From Sphingobacterium corticibacter (GTDB lineage Bacteria; Bacteroidota; Bacteroidia; Sphingobacteriales; Sphingobacteriaceae), in NCBI RefSeq assembly GCF_003076635.1, contig NZ_QDKG01000002.1, forward strand, positions 62,001-126,000: 64,000 nt of DNA, written 5' to 3'. The notes under the pieces are model-generated. The model was not told the origin of the DNA. It saw only the letters and a list, made by a program, of their open reading frames with translations, and made no database searches. The translations under genes and the position numbers were made by a program. Below are positions 1-8,396 of the stretch, in pieces; the first letter of the stretch is position 1, and each line of letters begins with the position of its first letter.

Positions 1-62
1 ACGAACGCAGGAGTTTGATTTAGCTCTTCTAACCCTTTCCAATATTTTTTGTTGCTATCCAT
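1..62 (-). CDS. actB: ActB, alternative complex III Fe-S/molybdopterin-like subunit (N-terminus only)
   Basis: Only the first 20 codons are inside the window; the gene runs off the left edge. Reading from the ATG at 62 gives MDSNKKYWKGLEELNQTPAF. This matches the N-terminus typical of Bacteroidota ActB proteins, which carry a variant Tat-type export signal further in. In the family, ActB is a large periplasmic protein with Fe-S clusters and a molybdopterin-oxidoreductase fold in the quinol:cytochrome c oxidoreductase that replaces complex III. It lies 39 nt downstream of actA on the same strand, the usual act operon order. The identification rests on this short N-terminus plus synteny. Confidence 0.75.
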   Translation of the reverse strand, partial: MDSNKKYWKGLEELNQTPAF

Positions 63-101
63 GTAAAGCTGTATATTAAGATTGCGTTTTTTCTGATTTG
101 A

Positions 102-1391
102 TTAATAGTGACACTTACCACATTCTAGACCACCGATCATTGCGGCTGTCATTTTCTCTCCTTTTTTCAATTTATCGTGTGCCTCGATTAATTGATCGTA
201 GTACTGATTGTCGGTGTCTACCGAAGTTTCGCGGTGACAATCGATACACCATTTCATGGTTAGAGGAGAATATTGATATACTTCTTCCATCGTTTCGATT
301 GGACCGTGACAAGTCTGACATTCTACACCTGCAACAACAACGTGCTGTGAGTGGTTGAAGTAAGCGAAATCTGGAAGGTTGTGGATTCTGATCCACTCAA
401 TCGGACGGGTATCGTTACCGTAAGTACGTGTCTCTGGATCCCAATCTACCGCACGGTACAATTTGGCAATCTCTGGAGAGATACCACTATCATTGTCATA
501 GTGATCACCAGCAGTAATGGTATTATGACAGTTCATACATACGTTTGCCGAAGGAATAGACGCATTCTTAGATTTGAAAGCACCTCCGTGACAGTATTGA
601 CACTCGATCTGATTGACACCCGCGTGAATTTGGTGCGAGAATTTAATCGGCTGTACTGGCTGATAACCTTGATGTACACCGACATTCCAACCTGTCTTCC
701 AACCGACAACACCCAGAAGTGCGACAATCATCAAGACCGCGAAGAATACCAATTTCTTATTGCGAACGAATGCTTTGGCAAACTGACCAAATTTCGATCC
801 GCGAGCAGCATATTCTGCTGTAGCTACGTCAATAGATTCTTTGTTGGTATCGATTACTTTCTCTAAAGTCTTCGTGATACGAGACAATAAGATAGAAACA
901 CCTACCACGATAACGACCAATACAGATACAATGACAATCATCAATGTACTTGCACCTTGGCTACCACCAGCACCACCACCTTGCGCCGCAGCCTGCTCTT
1001 TCTTAGCAGCCGCTTTTGCCTCTTCTGCTTGAAGATACGCGATAATGTCACGCACATCGTCATCAGATAGGTGGCTGTAAGGAGCCATCATCGTAGGGAA
1101 CTTTCCTTTTAACTCCACAGCTTGTGGATCGCCAGAATCGACCATACCTTGTGGATTGTGTACCCACTTGATAATCCAAGACTCTTCACGACGATCGGTT
1201 AATCCTGCCAAATCTGGTCCTGTCAATTGACGACCTACAGCGTGACAAGAATTACACGCGTTTGCTTTAAAAAGAGCACCTCCATTAGAGGCATCCTGCG
1301 CATTTGATACACTTGTAACGGCAAACAACAACACCAAACCAACTGATATTGACTTCGCCAGCTTTCCCAAAACGGATGAGATATTTCTCAT
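102..1391 (-). CDS. actA: ActA, multiheme cytochrome c subunit of alternative complex III
   Basis: This is a 429-residue exported multiheme cytochrome. A signal peptide (about residues 1-32, ending SNAQ) is followed by a monoheme domain with CNSCH near residue 46, then an Ala/Gly/Gln-rich linker, two hydrophobic helices (about 145-170 and 210-230) and a C-terminal pentaheme part with CQYCH, CMNCH, CQTCH, CIDCH and CGKCH. That makes six CxxCH motifs. In the family ActA is the pentaheme subunit; the extra N-terminal monoheme domain resembles a fused ActE-like cytochrome, a Bacteroidota arrangement. The ATG at 1391 is preferred over the in-frame GTG at 1400 because the signal peptide then starts correctly. 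actB follows downstream, so this is the first gene of the act operon visible here. Confidence 0.9.
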   Translation of the reverse strand: MRNISSVLGKLAKSISVGLVLLFAVTSVSNAQDASNGGALFKANACNSCHAVGRQLTGPDLAGLTDRREESWIIKWVHNPQGMVDSGDPQAVELKGKFPTMMAPYSHLSDDDVRDIIAYLQAEEAKAAAKKEQAAAQGGGAGGSQGASTLMIVIVSVLVVIVVGVSILLSRITKTLEKVIDTNKESIDVATAEYAARGSKFGQFAKAFVRNKKLVFFAVLMIVALLGVVGWKTGWNVGVHQGYQPVQPIKFSHQIHAGVNQIECQYCHGGAFKSKNASIPSANVCMNCHNTITAGDHYDNDSGISPEIAKLYRAVDWDPETRTYGNDTRPIEWIRIHNLPDFAYFNHSQHVVVAGVECQTCHGPIETMEEVYQYSPLTMKWCIDCHRETSVDTDNQYYDQLIEAHDKLKKGEKMTAAMIGGLECGKCHY

Positions 1392-1475
1392 ATTTAGCAC
1401 TTTATACTATTTTAATGTGTATGATATATTCAAAATCTCTTTGAAAGTAGAGTTTTCACCCCACTAAACTTTGCA

Positions 1476-1508
1476 CAAAAGTATAACTATTTAAACAATC
1501 CCTGACAA
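1476..1508 (-). promoter_or_regulatory. Candidate promoter of the act operon
   Basis: On the minus strand TACTTTTG (1483 down to 1476) matches the Bacteroidota -7 element TAnnTTTG. A TTG at 1508-1506 lies 22 bp upstream as a possible -33 element. The leader to the actA ATG would be about 80 nt. Confidence 0.5.
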
Positions 1509-1584
1509 TTTGGTGACTGAATAGTTTAATTTATAACCGTTCTAAATAATAGCCTTAAAACGGCATTTAAATGGGTTTATTTCG

Positions 1585-1592
1585 TATTTTTG
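1585..1592 (+). promoter_or_regulatory. -7 promoter element of msrB
   Basis: TATTTTTG matches TAnnTTTG exactly and lies 24 nt before the msrB ATG at 1617. Its position argues against using the in-frame ATG at 1590. No clear -33 element is visible. Confidence 0.5.
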
Positions 1593-1616
1593 TATACAGA
1601 GGTAAACAATTTACGC

Positions 1617-2081
1617 ATGAAATTACTTATAATTTTGGGCATCATTTGGATTTCATTGTTACAAGTTAATTGTAGTGATGAATCTACTAAAAATCGAACA
1701 GAAATGAGCAACAGCAAATACAATGAATTAACAGCAGAAGAGAAATATGTAATTGAGGATAAAGGAACAGAGCGACCATTCACGGGCGACTTGTTGGACA
1801 ACAAACAGCAAGGCACGTATTTATGTAAACGCTGCGACGCTCCGCTATACCGATCAGAAGATAAGTTTGAATCTTTCTGTGGCTGGCCTAGCTTCGACGA
1901 TGAAATAGAGGGAGCAGTACGCCGCGATACGGATGCCGATGGCCGCCGCACCGAAATTCTATGTAACGCTTGTGGCGCGCATTTAGGCCACGTCTTTAAC
2001 GGCGAAGGTTTTACAGCGAAGAATACACGCCATTGTGTGAATTCGATTTCGATGAAGTTTGTACCGGAAGTGGTGGAGTAG
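1617..2081 (+). CDS. msrB: Peptide-methionine (R)-S-oxide reductase MsrB, lipoprotein form
   Basis: This 154-residue protein reduces methionine-R-sulfoxide in proteins. The catalytic motif [11 protein letters not shown] near the C-terminus carries the active-site Cys, and two zinc-binding CxxC pairs (CKRC and CNAC) are present, with the family signature ERPFTGDL before them. The N-terminus is a lipoprotein signal: a hydrophobic stretch ending LLQVNC, with the Cys as lipidation site. The enzyme is therefore expected in the periplasm or on a membrane rather than in the cytoplasm, which fits repair of oxidised envelope proteins. It stands alone, between the act operon and a repeat-bearing spacer. 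Confidence 0.93.
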   Translation: MKLLIILGIIWISLLQVNCSDESTKNRTEMSNSKYNELTAEEKYVIEDKGTERPFTGDLLDNKQQGTYLCKRCDAPLYRSEDKFESFCGWPSFDDEIEGAVRRDTDADGRRTEILCNACGAHLGHVFNGEGFTAKNTRHCVNSISMKFVPEVVE

Positions 2082-2139
2082 GTTTTCGGGAGTCGAGAAG
2101 GGAGTTAATAGGGTTTAGAAAGTTGATAAGGTTGATACC

Positions 2140-2330
2140 TTAGATTGCCGCAGCGTTGTGCCTCGGCTTCGCAATGACGACTTTCAAGTAACGGACGACC
2201 TTCCATTATGTCGTCATCGCGCGGAGGAACGACAACGCGATCTTTTTATTAGTTAATAAGGTTGATAGTGTTCATAAAGTTGATAGCGCTTTAGATTGCC
2301 GCAGCCTCGTGCCTCGGCTTCGCAATGACG
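2140..2330. repeat. Pair of 40-bp near-identical repeats with an inverted relative between them
   Basis: Two direct 40-bp copies (2140-2179 and 2291-2330) differ at only two positions. Each starts TTAGATTGCCGCAG and ends CGCAATGACG. Between them, about 2210-2243, lies a shortened inverted relative (TCGTCATCGCGCGGAGG and then ACAACGCGATCT), so copy 1 and the middle copy can form a long hairpin. Short AAGTTGATA/AAGGTTGATA repeats flank the copies. No reading frame is apparent. This looks like a small non-autonomous palindromic element family of the kind dispersed between genes in many bacteria. Confidence 0.7.
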
Positions 2331-2363
2331 CCTTGGTGAGTCAGTAGTAATGTTTGGTAATTC

Positions 2364-3086
2364 TTAAAGCAATTCCTTAATCCGAATATTCCGAAAGGAT
2401 ACCGAGTCGGTATGGTTTTGTAAAGCAATCCTACCTGAAGCGTACTTTCCAAAGTCGGGGTAAGCCGTAATCGGACTATTGCTCACTAATTCGTGAAATG
2501 CAGGTGAATCCACTTCGCGCTCGAAAGTCAGCTTGTCGTTCAACCAAAAGCTTACCTTTCCTTTTTGTTGTACGATACGTGCCTTATTCCATTGCCCGTA
2601 GGGCAATGGCAAAGAATTTTCCGCCTTACAATCTACCGAATACAAGCAGCCTGCCCAGTGCGTAGAATCCCGCTGATGCCGCGGCTCAGCAAATTGATTA
2701 TCCAACAATTGCATCTCCAAACCTGTGGCAAAAGTCGCCGCATACGCCGAATCTTCTTTTACATTGATCAGAATGCCGCTATTTCCCCCTTTATTTACTT
2801 TCCACTCCAAATCCAATTCAAAATCTTGGTATTCCTTATCGGTGATGAGATCACCGAATACGCCATCCGCCTTGTGCGGATCGCAGATCAACTCGCCTTG
2901 TTGCACTTTCCATTTGGAAGCTGCATTTCCTGCATTGTACAAATGCCAACCCGTCAACGAATCACCGTGCAATAAATCATGCCACTCCCCCACTTTACCT
3001 TCTTGCTCCGCTACTGTTTGTTTTTGCTCCGACTGCCTACAGCTAGAAATGAGCAGGACAAGTAGGATATTGAATACTATTCTCAT
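2364..3086 (-). CDS. DUF1080 (3-keto-disaccharide hydrolase-like) lipoprotein
   Basis: This 240-residue lipoprotein starts at the ATG at 3086, giving a signal peptide that ends LLISSC with lipobox Cys. The body has hallmarks of the DUF1080/3-keto-disaccharide hydrolase family, a concanavalin-like beta-sandwich: GWHLYNAGN early, then DFELDLEWKVNKGGNSGI, and GRIALQNH near the end. Family members bind or hydrolyse 3-keto sugars, but the substrate here cannot be read from the sequence. No carbohydrate-utilisation genes lie next to it. A longer in-frame start upstream would bury the signal peptide and was not used. Confidence 0.85.
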   Translation of the reverse strand: MRIVFNILLVLLISSCRQSEQKQTVAEQEGKVGEWHDLLHGDSLTGWHLYNAGNAASKWKVQQGELICDPHKADGVFGDLITDKEYQDFELDLEWKVNKGGNSGILINVKEDSAYAATFATGLEMQLLDNQFAEPRHQRDSTHWAGCLYSVDCKAENSLPLPYGQWNKARIVQQKGKVSFWLNDKLTFEREVDSPAFHELVSNSPITAYPDFGKYASGRIALQNHTDSVSFRNIRIKELL

Positions 3087-3152
3087 AAAGTTTACATTGA
3101 GCTCACAAGATAGTAAATGCATCAAGAAAACAGCGGATGCCATCGGCAGATG

Positions 3153-3686
3153 TTACAAAGCATCTAGGTAGGCCATATACAAAGGCACACTACGAGCGAT
3201 CCACGACTCCTCGGTATTCAGCTCCAGATCATAGTACGCAAACAAGGGCTGATAATCTGCTTTTACGTAATCAAAAGTCAGTTCGAATGGCCGTGTCAGC
3301 TCCTCCAAAGTATATTTATATTTTTCTTCGGCGCTATATATTTCTTCAGCAACACCTACAGAAATTGCGAGTGCGATTTTCTTGCCTTCCATTTTAAAAC
3401 CACTTTTACTACCATATGCCCAACCATAGGTAAGTACCTCATCTTGCCATGTTTTAAAAAGTGGCGGACTGCTAAACCAATAGAATGGGAATTGAAAAAC
3501 AATTTTATCGTACTGTTCGATGAGCTGTTGTTCTGCCGCCACGTTGATCATGCCATTGGGATATTCCCGATACAAATCATGTACATGGTATCGCTCCGGA
3601 TTTTGCTGCAACGCACTCATCCATCTTTTATTGATGACCGAATTTTCCAAATCGGGATGTATAACTATTATTAAGATCTTCTCCAT
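3153..3686 (-). CDS. NAD(P)H-dependent flavodoxin-fold oxidoreductase
   Basis: This 177-residue protein of the NAD(P)H quinone oxidoreductase / KefF-MdaB type has a flavodoxin-like fold. The start MEKILIIVIHPDLENS is the FMN/FAD-binding beta-alpha motif. The family signature FQFPFYWFSSPPLFKTWQDE and the following GWAYG are clear. It probably transfers two electrons from NAD(P)H to quinones or similar electrophiles in the cytoplasm. The ATG at 3686 is chosen over one at 3719 because the family starts directly with the first beta-strand. It is followed by the DUF1080 lipoprotein on the same strand, with no sign of functional linkage. Confidence 0.88.
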   Translation of the reverse strand: MEKILIIVIHPDLENSVINKRWMSALQQNPERYHVHDLYREYPNGMINVAAEQQLIEQYDKIVFQFPFYWFSSPPLFKTWQDEVLTYGWAYGSKSGFKMEGKKIALAISVGVAEEIYSAEEKYKYTLEELTRPFELTFDYVKADYQPLFAYYDLELNTEESWIARSVPLYMAYLDAL

Positions 3687-3766
3687 TCCACTATTTCCTA
3701 TTTTCGATTCGAATATCATGCTTTATTTTTCGACTAATGTCATCCAGTGATAATAAAGCATTTTTG

Positions 3767-3774
3767 TAACTTCG
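3767..3774 (+). promoter_or_regulatory. -7-like element immediately before mutL
   Basis: TAACTTCG matches TAnnTTTG at seven of eight positions and ends 4 nt before the mutL ATG. If used, the transcript would be leaderless or nearly so. Confidence 0.4.
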
Positions 3775-3778
3775 CGTT

Positions 3779-5665
3779 ATGACGTCGGATATCATTCAAC
3801 TATTGCCAGATGCTGTGGCCAACCAGATCGCTGCTGGAGAAGTTGTACAACGACCCGCTTCGGCTGTGAAAGAACTGGTGGAGAATGCGATTGATGCTGG
3901 AGCAGATCAGATCAAACTGATCGTAAAAGACGCCGGAAAATCGCTAATCCAAGTGATCGACAACGGCTGTGGCATGAGCGTGACAGATGCACGCCTTTGT
4001 TTTGAAAGGCATGCTACTTCAAAAATTCGAAAAGCAGAAGATCTATTTGCCATCCGCACGATGGGATTTCGTGGTGAAGCCATGGCTTCTATTGCCGCTA
4101 TTGCCCATGTGGAATTGCGCAGCAGACGTGTGGAAGATGAACTGGGTACGATTGTACAAATCGAAGGCTCTACCGTACTGGATCAATACCCCGAAAATAT
4201 TCCTGCCGGAACCAATATCTGCATCAAAAATCTTTTCTACAATATACCTGCTCGACGCAATTTCCTCAAAAGTAATGCGGTGGAGATGCGTCATATTATT
4301 GACGAATTTCAGCGTGTCGCTTTAGCGCATCCCGAAATTAGTTTCTCCTTGCATAGTGATGGCAACGAAGTTTTTCGCCTGCCCAAAGAGGTATTGAAAC
4401 AACGCATTGTACACCTATTTGGAAATAATTACAATCAGCGGTTGGTGCCCGTGGAAGAGGATACGACAATCTTGCGTATTCAGGGTTTTGTGGGCAAACC
4501 GGAGTTTGCGAAGAAAACCCGCGGTGAGCAGTTTTTCTTTGTGAACAAACGCTTCGTCAAAGATCCTTATCTGAATCATGCGGTAATGAATGCGTTTGAA
4601 GATATTCTTCCCTCCGATTCTTTCCCATTTTATGTGCTATGCATAGATATTGATCCGGCAAAGATCGATATCAACGTGCATCCGACGAAGACGGAGATCA
4701 AGTATGAAGACGAAAAATCCATCTACGCGATACTCCGCTCTGCCGTCAAGCGCTCGTTGGGTAGATACAATATAGCTCCTACGCTAGATTTCGACCAAGA
4801 GACGAGCTTCAATCACATGATCTCCCAGAAACCATTGGACGAGATACAAGCTCCAACGATTACGTTCAACCCGAGTTTTAATCCATTTGAATCGGAAGGC
4901 GGCAGCAGCACAACACGCACCTCTACTAGGAGTGCAGACTATGCGATGGGATTTGAGAAAAAAACCGCCATCCCGCAAAACTGGGATACCTTATATCAGA
5001 TTACCGAACAGGACAACACGGCACAGCAGTTGCCACTCATTCCTACAGAAGAAAAAGAAAAGGCAGAGCAAGAAGAAATCAAAACCAGCGTCGTCAAGCA
5101 ACCCTTTCAGCTACACAACAGATACATTGTATCGCAGATCCATTCGGGCTTTATGCTGATTGATCAACAAGCCGCGCACGAACGGATCTTGTATGAGCAA
5201 TTTGTAGAACATCTGGAACGTCAGCAAGGATTGAGTCAGCAAAGCCTCTTCCCACAAACAATCGAATTAAGTAATTCCGACGCGGCTTTGATGCAAGAAA
5301 TATTGCCTGATATACAGTCGCTGGGATTTCAGTTACGTCCATTTGGAAAAACAACGTATATTGTAGACGGTATTCCGGCAGATGTGGGCAACCACCTCAA
5401 CGAGACTACGGTGATTGAGCAATTGCTAGAAGATTTTAAGAACAATAAGGATGAGCTCAAGATGAGCAAACGCGAAAATTTGGCAAAAAGCTTGGCGCGT
5501 AGCGCCGCGCTAAAAAGTGGCACCGCGCTTGACCATGCTTCGATGGCAGACTTGATAGACAAGCTGTTTGCCTGTACGGCACCGAGCATCTCCTTACAGG
5601 GAAAGCCGATCATCATTACATATACGCTGCAAGAACTGGCCGAACGATTTGCAAAAACACTATAA
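3779..5665 (+). CDS. mutL: DNA mismatch repair protein MutL
   Basis: This 628-residue GHKL ATPase couples MutS mismatch recognition to strand removal. The N-terminal ATPase motifs are intact: ENAIDAGA, DNGCGM and TMGFRGEAMASIAA. A low-complexity Glu/Gln/Lys linker (about residues 370-440) leads to the C-terminal dimerisation domain. The endonuclease motif DQHA(x2)E(x4)E of many MutL proteins appears here as DQQAAHERILYE, with Gln for His. The CPHGRP-type zinc motif is replaced by SISLQGKPI. Nicking activity is therefore uncertain. It heads a same-strand row with two rhomboid-family genes and an EEP-family gene. Confidence 0.96.
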   Translation: MTSDIIQLLPDAVANQIAAGEVVQRPASAVKELVENAIDAGADQIKLIVKDAGKSLIQVIDNGCGMSVTDARLCFERHATSKIRKAEDLFAIRTMGFRGEAMASIAAIAHVELRSRRVEDELGTIVQIEGSTVLDQYPENIPAGTNICIKNLFYNIPARRNFLKSNAVEMRHIIDEFQRVALAHPEISFSLHSDGNEVFRLPKEVLKQRIVHLFGNNYNQRLVPVEEDTTILRIQGFVGKPEFAKKTRGEQFFFVNKRFVKDPYLNHAVMNAFEDILPSDSFPFYVLCIDIDPAKIDINVHPTKTEIKYEDEKSIYAILRSAVKRSLGRYNIAPTLDFDQETSFNHMISQKPLDEIQAPTITFNPSFNPFESEGGSSTTRTSTRSADYAMGFEKKTAIPQNWDTLYQITEQDNTAQQLPLIPTEEKEKAEQEEIKTSVVKQPFQLHNRYIVSQIHSGFMLIDQQAAHERILYEQFVEHLERQQGLSQQSLFPQTIELSNSDAALMQEILPDIQSLGFQLRPFGKTTYIVDGIPADVGNHLNETTVIEQLLEDFKNNKDELKMSKRENLAKSLARSAALKSGTALDHASMADLIDKLFACTAPSISLQGKPIIITYTLQELAERFAKTL

Positions 5666-5692
5666 TAACAAAAACTATACTTTAAAGATTGT

Positions 5693-6406
5693 ATGAATCC
5701 GTTGAATAATTTACCTCCTATTGCCAAGAACCTCTTGATTATTAATATCATTTTCTTTGTAGGCTCAGCAATTTTTTCTGGATCCAGCGAGTTTTTTGGT
5801 GTGTTTTATCCGGATTCCCCTTTATTTAAGGTTTGGCAACCGATCACCTATATGTTTATGCATGGCAGCTTGATGCATATCTTCTTTAACATGTTTGCTT
5901 TGGTGATGTTTGGTTCTATCATTGAGCAAGTGCTGGGCAATAAACGTTTTCTAAATTATTACTTGATTTGTGGTCTGGGTGCATTGGTATTACAATATGG
6001 TGTACAGGCGATAGAGGTATATCAAATTACAGGTACTATAAGTGCACGCGATTGGTTGGAAATCGATATGTATAGTGGACGTACCTACGCCACTCGCCCA
6101 ATAGATCGCGATAGTTTGGAAGTGCTCGCGTCGATCTATAGAACACCGATGGTTGGTGCGTCGGGCGCTGTTTTCGGACTTTTATTGGCATTCGCGTACT
6201 TGTACCCTAATATGCCTTTGCAGTTCCTCTTTATTCCGGTGCCGATCAAAGCGAAATACTTTGTAGGTGGCTATATCCTGATCGAGATTTATCTAGGCTT
6301 TGCTCACACTACTTCTTCTATTGCGCATTTGGCGCACGTAGGCGGTGCACTTTTTGGTTTTATCCTGCTTAAAACCTGGGGAATCAGACGTACAAATTTT
6401 TACTAG
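5693..6406 (+). CDS. Rhomboid intramembrane serine protease
   Basis: This 237-residue polytopic protein cleaves substrates inside the membrane. The catalytic Ser157 lies in VGASGAVFG and His215 in LAHVGGALFG, giving the rhomboid Ser-His dyad. The upstream HGSLMHIFFNM segment supplies the conserved His/Asn of the second helix. About six membrane segments are visible. The gene sits 27 nt after mutL and 8 nt before a second rhomboid-like gene, so the three are probably cotranscribed. Substrates are not predictable from the context. Confidence 0.93.
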   Translation: MNPLNNLPPIAKNLLIINIIFFVGSAIFSGSSEFFGVFYPDSPLFKVWQPITYMFMHGSLMHIFFNMFALVMFGSIIEQVLGNKRFLNYYLICGLGALVLQYGVQAIEVYQITGTISARDWLEIDMYSGRTYATRPIDRDSLEVLASIYRTPMVGASGAVFGLLLAFAYLYPNMPLQFLFIPVPIKAKYFVGGYILIEIYLGFAHTTSSIAHLAHVGGALFGFILLKTWGIRRTNFY

Positions 6407-6414
6407 GATAGGTG

Positions 6415-7287
6415 ATGTACAACGAAGGGACTTTGAAGGAATTTCTGCGAACGACATATCGTTCGGGATCTCCTGTACCCTATATTATCTCAACGAAAAT
6501 TCTGCTATTCGTACTGATCTACATCTTTGATCTATTGTACGACACAGAGACGATCACAGCGCCACTATTTGACCAAACGTTGGCTTTGCTGAGCCTTCCA
6601 AAATCTTTTTCGGTTTTCTTACAGCAACCTTGGTCATTATTGACCTATACTTTTCTCAATCAGAATTTATTAGAATTACTGTTTGATTGCTTGTGGCTGT
6701 ATTGGACGGGGCGTATCTTTCTCAATCTACTGCAAACGCGTCAATTGATTACCGTATATATTGGTGCGATCATTTGTGGTGCTTTGATGTATTTGGGAAT
6801 GAGTCAGCTCAACGTATTCGCACAACAAGGCGCTTCTTATCTCTACAGTGGAGCAGTAGCCAATGCTGCTGTGATCGGATCATTGCTAATTCTGGTGCCA
6901 GAAACCGAGATTCGTTTGTTTTTATTTGGTAATGTACGCTTACGCACCATCGGTCTGATATATTTGGCATTACAATTGGGTTATTATATCCTAAATGATC
7001 AATCTGCTGCTGGAGCTTATGTGGTTGCTATCATTTGGGGAGTTGGGTTTATGCACGCACTAAAACAGGGGAATGATTGGAGTCTTTTGTTTCGTAAGAA
7101 AAAGAGACATTCGCTAAAGGTAGTGCATCACAAACCAACAGGGCCAACATACAAAAGTTACCGTGCAGATCTTCCTAATCAGGAGGTCATCGATGAGATC
7201 TTAGATAAAATATCACTCAATGGATATGACAGTCTAAGCGCATTTGAAAAAGAAATCCTCTTTAAAGCCAGCAAGCAGGAAAAGTAG
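6415..7287 (+). CDS. Catalytically inactive rhomboid-like membrane protein
   Basis: This 290-residue membrane protein has a rhomboid-like layout but a broken active site. At the GASGAVFG position it has LYSGAVAN: the Ser is kept but the oxyanion-side Gly is lost. The AHVGGA His is replaced by Tyr in AYVVAI, and the helix-2 HGSLMH...N motif is NQNLLELLFD. The C-terminal cytoplasmic tail (VIDEILDKISLNGYDSLSAF) is a short helical motif that I have seen at the end of Bacteroidota rhomboids. The start is the ATG at 6415; a GTG precedes it directly. It is cotranscribed with the active rhomboid and may modulate it. Confidence 0.75.
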   Translation: MYNEGTLKEFLRTTYRSGSPVPYIISTKILLFVLIYIFDLLYDTETITAPLFDQTLALLSLPKSFSVFLQQPWSLLTYTFLNQNLLELLFDCLWLYWTGRIFLNLLQTRQLITVYIGAIICGALMYLGMSQLNVFAQQGASYLYSGAVANAAVIGSLLILVPETEIRLFLFGNVRLRTIGLIYLALQLGYYILNDQSAAGAYVVAIIWGVGFMHALKQGNDWSLLFRKKKRHSLKVVHHKPTGPTYKSYRADLPNQEVIDEILDKISLNGYDSLSAFEKEILFKASKQEK

Positions 7288-7291
7288 TACC

Positions 7292-8383
7292 ATGCCCAGA
7301 CATACGAATAAACTTGGTTTTTTTAGTAAATTGATCTTGCTGTTCAATGCGCTTGCGTTATTGGCGCTATTTGCAAGTTATTCAGCATCGTTTGTTAATC
7401 CGACCTTCTTCTGGCCGACCGCAATTTTTGGTCTCGCCTACCCTCCTATTCTTCTCGCTAATATCATCTTCGTAATCTATTGGCTCGTCAAGAAACCAAA
7501 ATTTGCCCTTGCATCGTTTGTGGCCATATTGATTGGCTGGCCGTTGATGACCAAGCATATTACATTTAATAGTAGCACAGCGGCAGCACAGGCAGAAGAT
7601 AGCACCCTTCGGGTAATGTCTTACAATGTACATCTCTTTCAGGCGATTCAGGATAAGCATACGCAAACCCAAGATAGCGTGATTAAGCTCGTGCAAGATC
7701 ATCAGCCCGATGTGCTGTGCATGCAAGAGTTTCAGAGCACGGTGACTGGCGAACAGAAATTCACCGAAAAGATGAAGAAGGCTTGCGATTTTAAAGATTA
7801 CTACTTTTCTCCGGCCAATGAAAATGCGTATCACGGCTACGGACATGTGACGTTTTCCAAATACCCGATCGTAGATGCGGGCGTGATCAATGATTATTCT
7901 TATGGGATCAACCGAATCGTATTTACGGATATTGTCAAAGATCAGGACACGATTAGAGTATATAATGTGCACCTACGCTCTTTCTTGTTGCAAGATGAAG
8001 ATAAGGATTTCATTAAAAACCCTTCTGGTGCTGATGATGAAAAAGCAGCTGGTAAACGTGTAGGTCGTAAATTGAAAGATGCCTTTTATTACCGCAGCAG
8101 ACAAGTGGAATATCTTTTAGCGCATTTTGAGACCACCAAACATCCAAAGTTGGTAATGGGCGACTTCAACGATACGCCGATGTCATTTAGCGTGAATACG
8201 ATTGGAAAAAACATGAACAATGCCTTCCAAAAGAAAGGGAATGGCTGGGGCGTTACCCACTTTGAGGTATTCCCAATACTACAGATCGACTATATCTTTT
8301 CTGACTATGATGTATTGGATTATGGCATCATCAAACGTAAGTTTTCCGATCATTACCCGATCTGGGCAGATGTGAAGCTCTAA
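7292..8383 (+). CDS. Membrane-anchored endonuclease/exonuclease/phosphatase (EEP) family protein
   Basis: This 363-residue protein has two or three N-terminal membrane helices (about residues 10-85) followed by an EEP fold. Motifs are SYNVHLFQ (Asn), VLCMQEFQS (Glu), VYNVHLRS, VMGDFNDTP (Asp/Asn) and the terminal KFSDHYPIWAD (Asp-His). Family members are Mg-dependent nucleases or phosphodiesterases. With the catalytic domain tethered to the membrane the substrate may be extracytoplasmic or a phosphoinositide-like lipid, but this is open. The ATG at 7292 has an AGGAAAA Shine-Dalgarno-like stretch and overlaps nothing; an upstream in-frame ATG would overlap the preceding gene. Confidence 0.87.
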   Translation: MPRHTNKLGFFSKLILLFNALALLALFASYSASFVNPTFFWPTAIFGLAYPPILLANIIFVIYWLVKKPKFALASFVAILIGWPLMTKHITFNSSTAAAQAEDSTLRVMSYNVHLFQAIQDKHTQTQDSVIKLVQDHQPDVLCMQEFQSTVTGEQKFTEKMKKACDFKDYYFSPANENAYHGYGHVTFSKYPIVDAGVINDYSYGINRIVFTDIVKDQDTIRVYNVHLRSFLLQDEDKDFIKNPSGADDEKAAGKRVGRKLKDAFYYRSRQVEYLLAHFETTKHPKLVMGDFNDTPMSFSVNTIGKNMNNAFQKKGNGWGVTHFEVFPILQIDYIFSDYDVLDYGIIKRKFSDHYPIWADVKL

Positions 8384-8396
8384 AAGATTTCTATTA

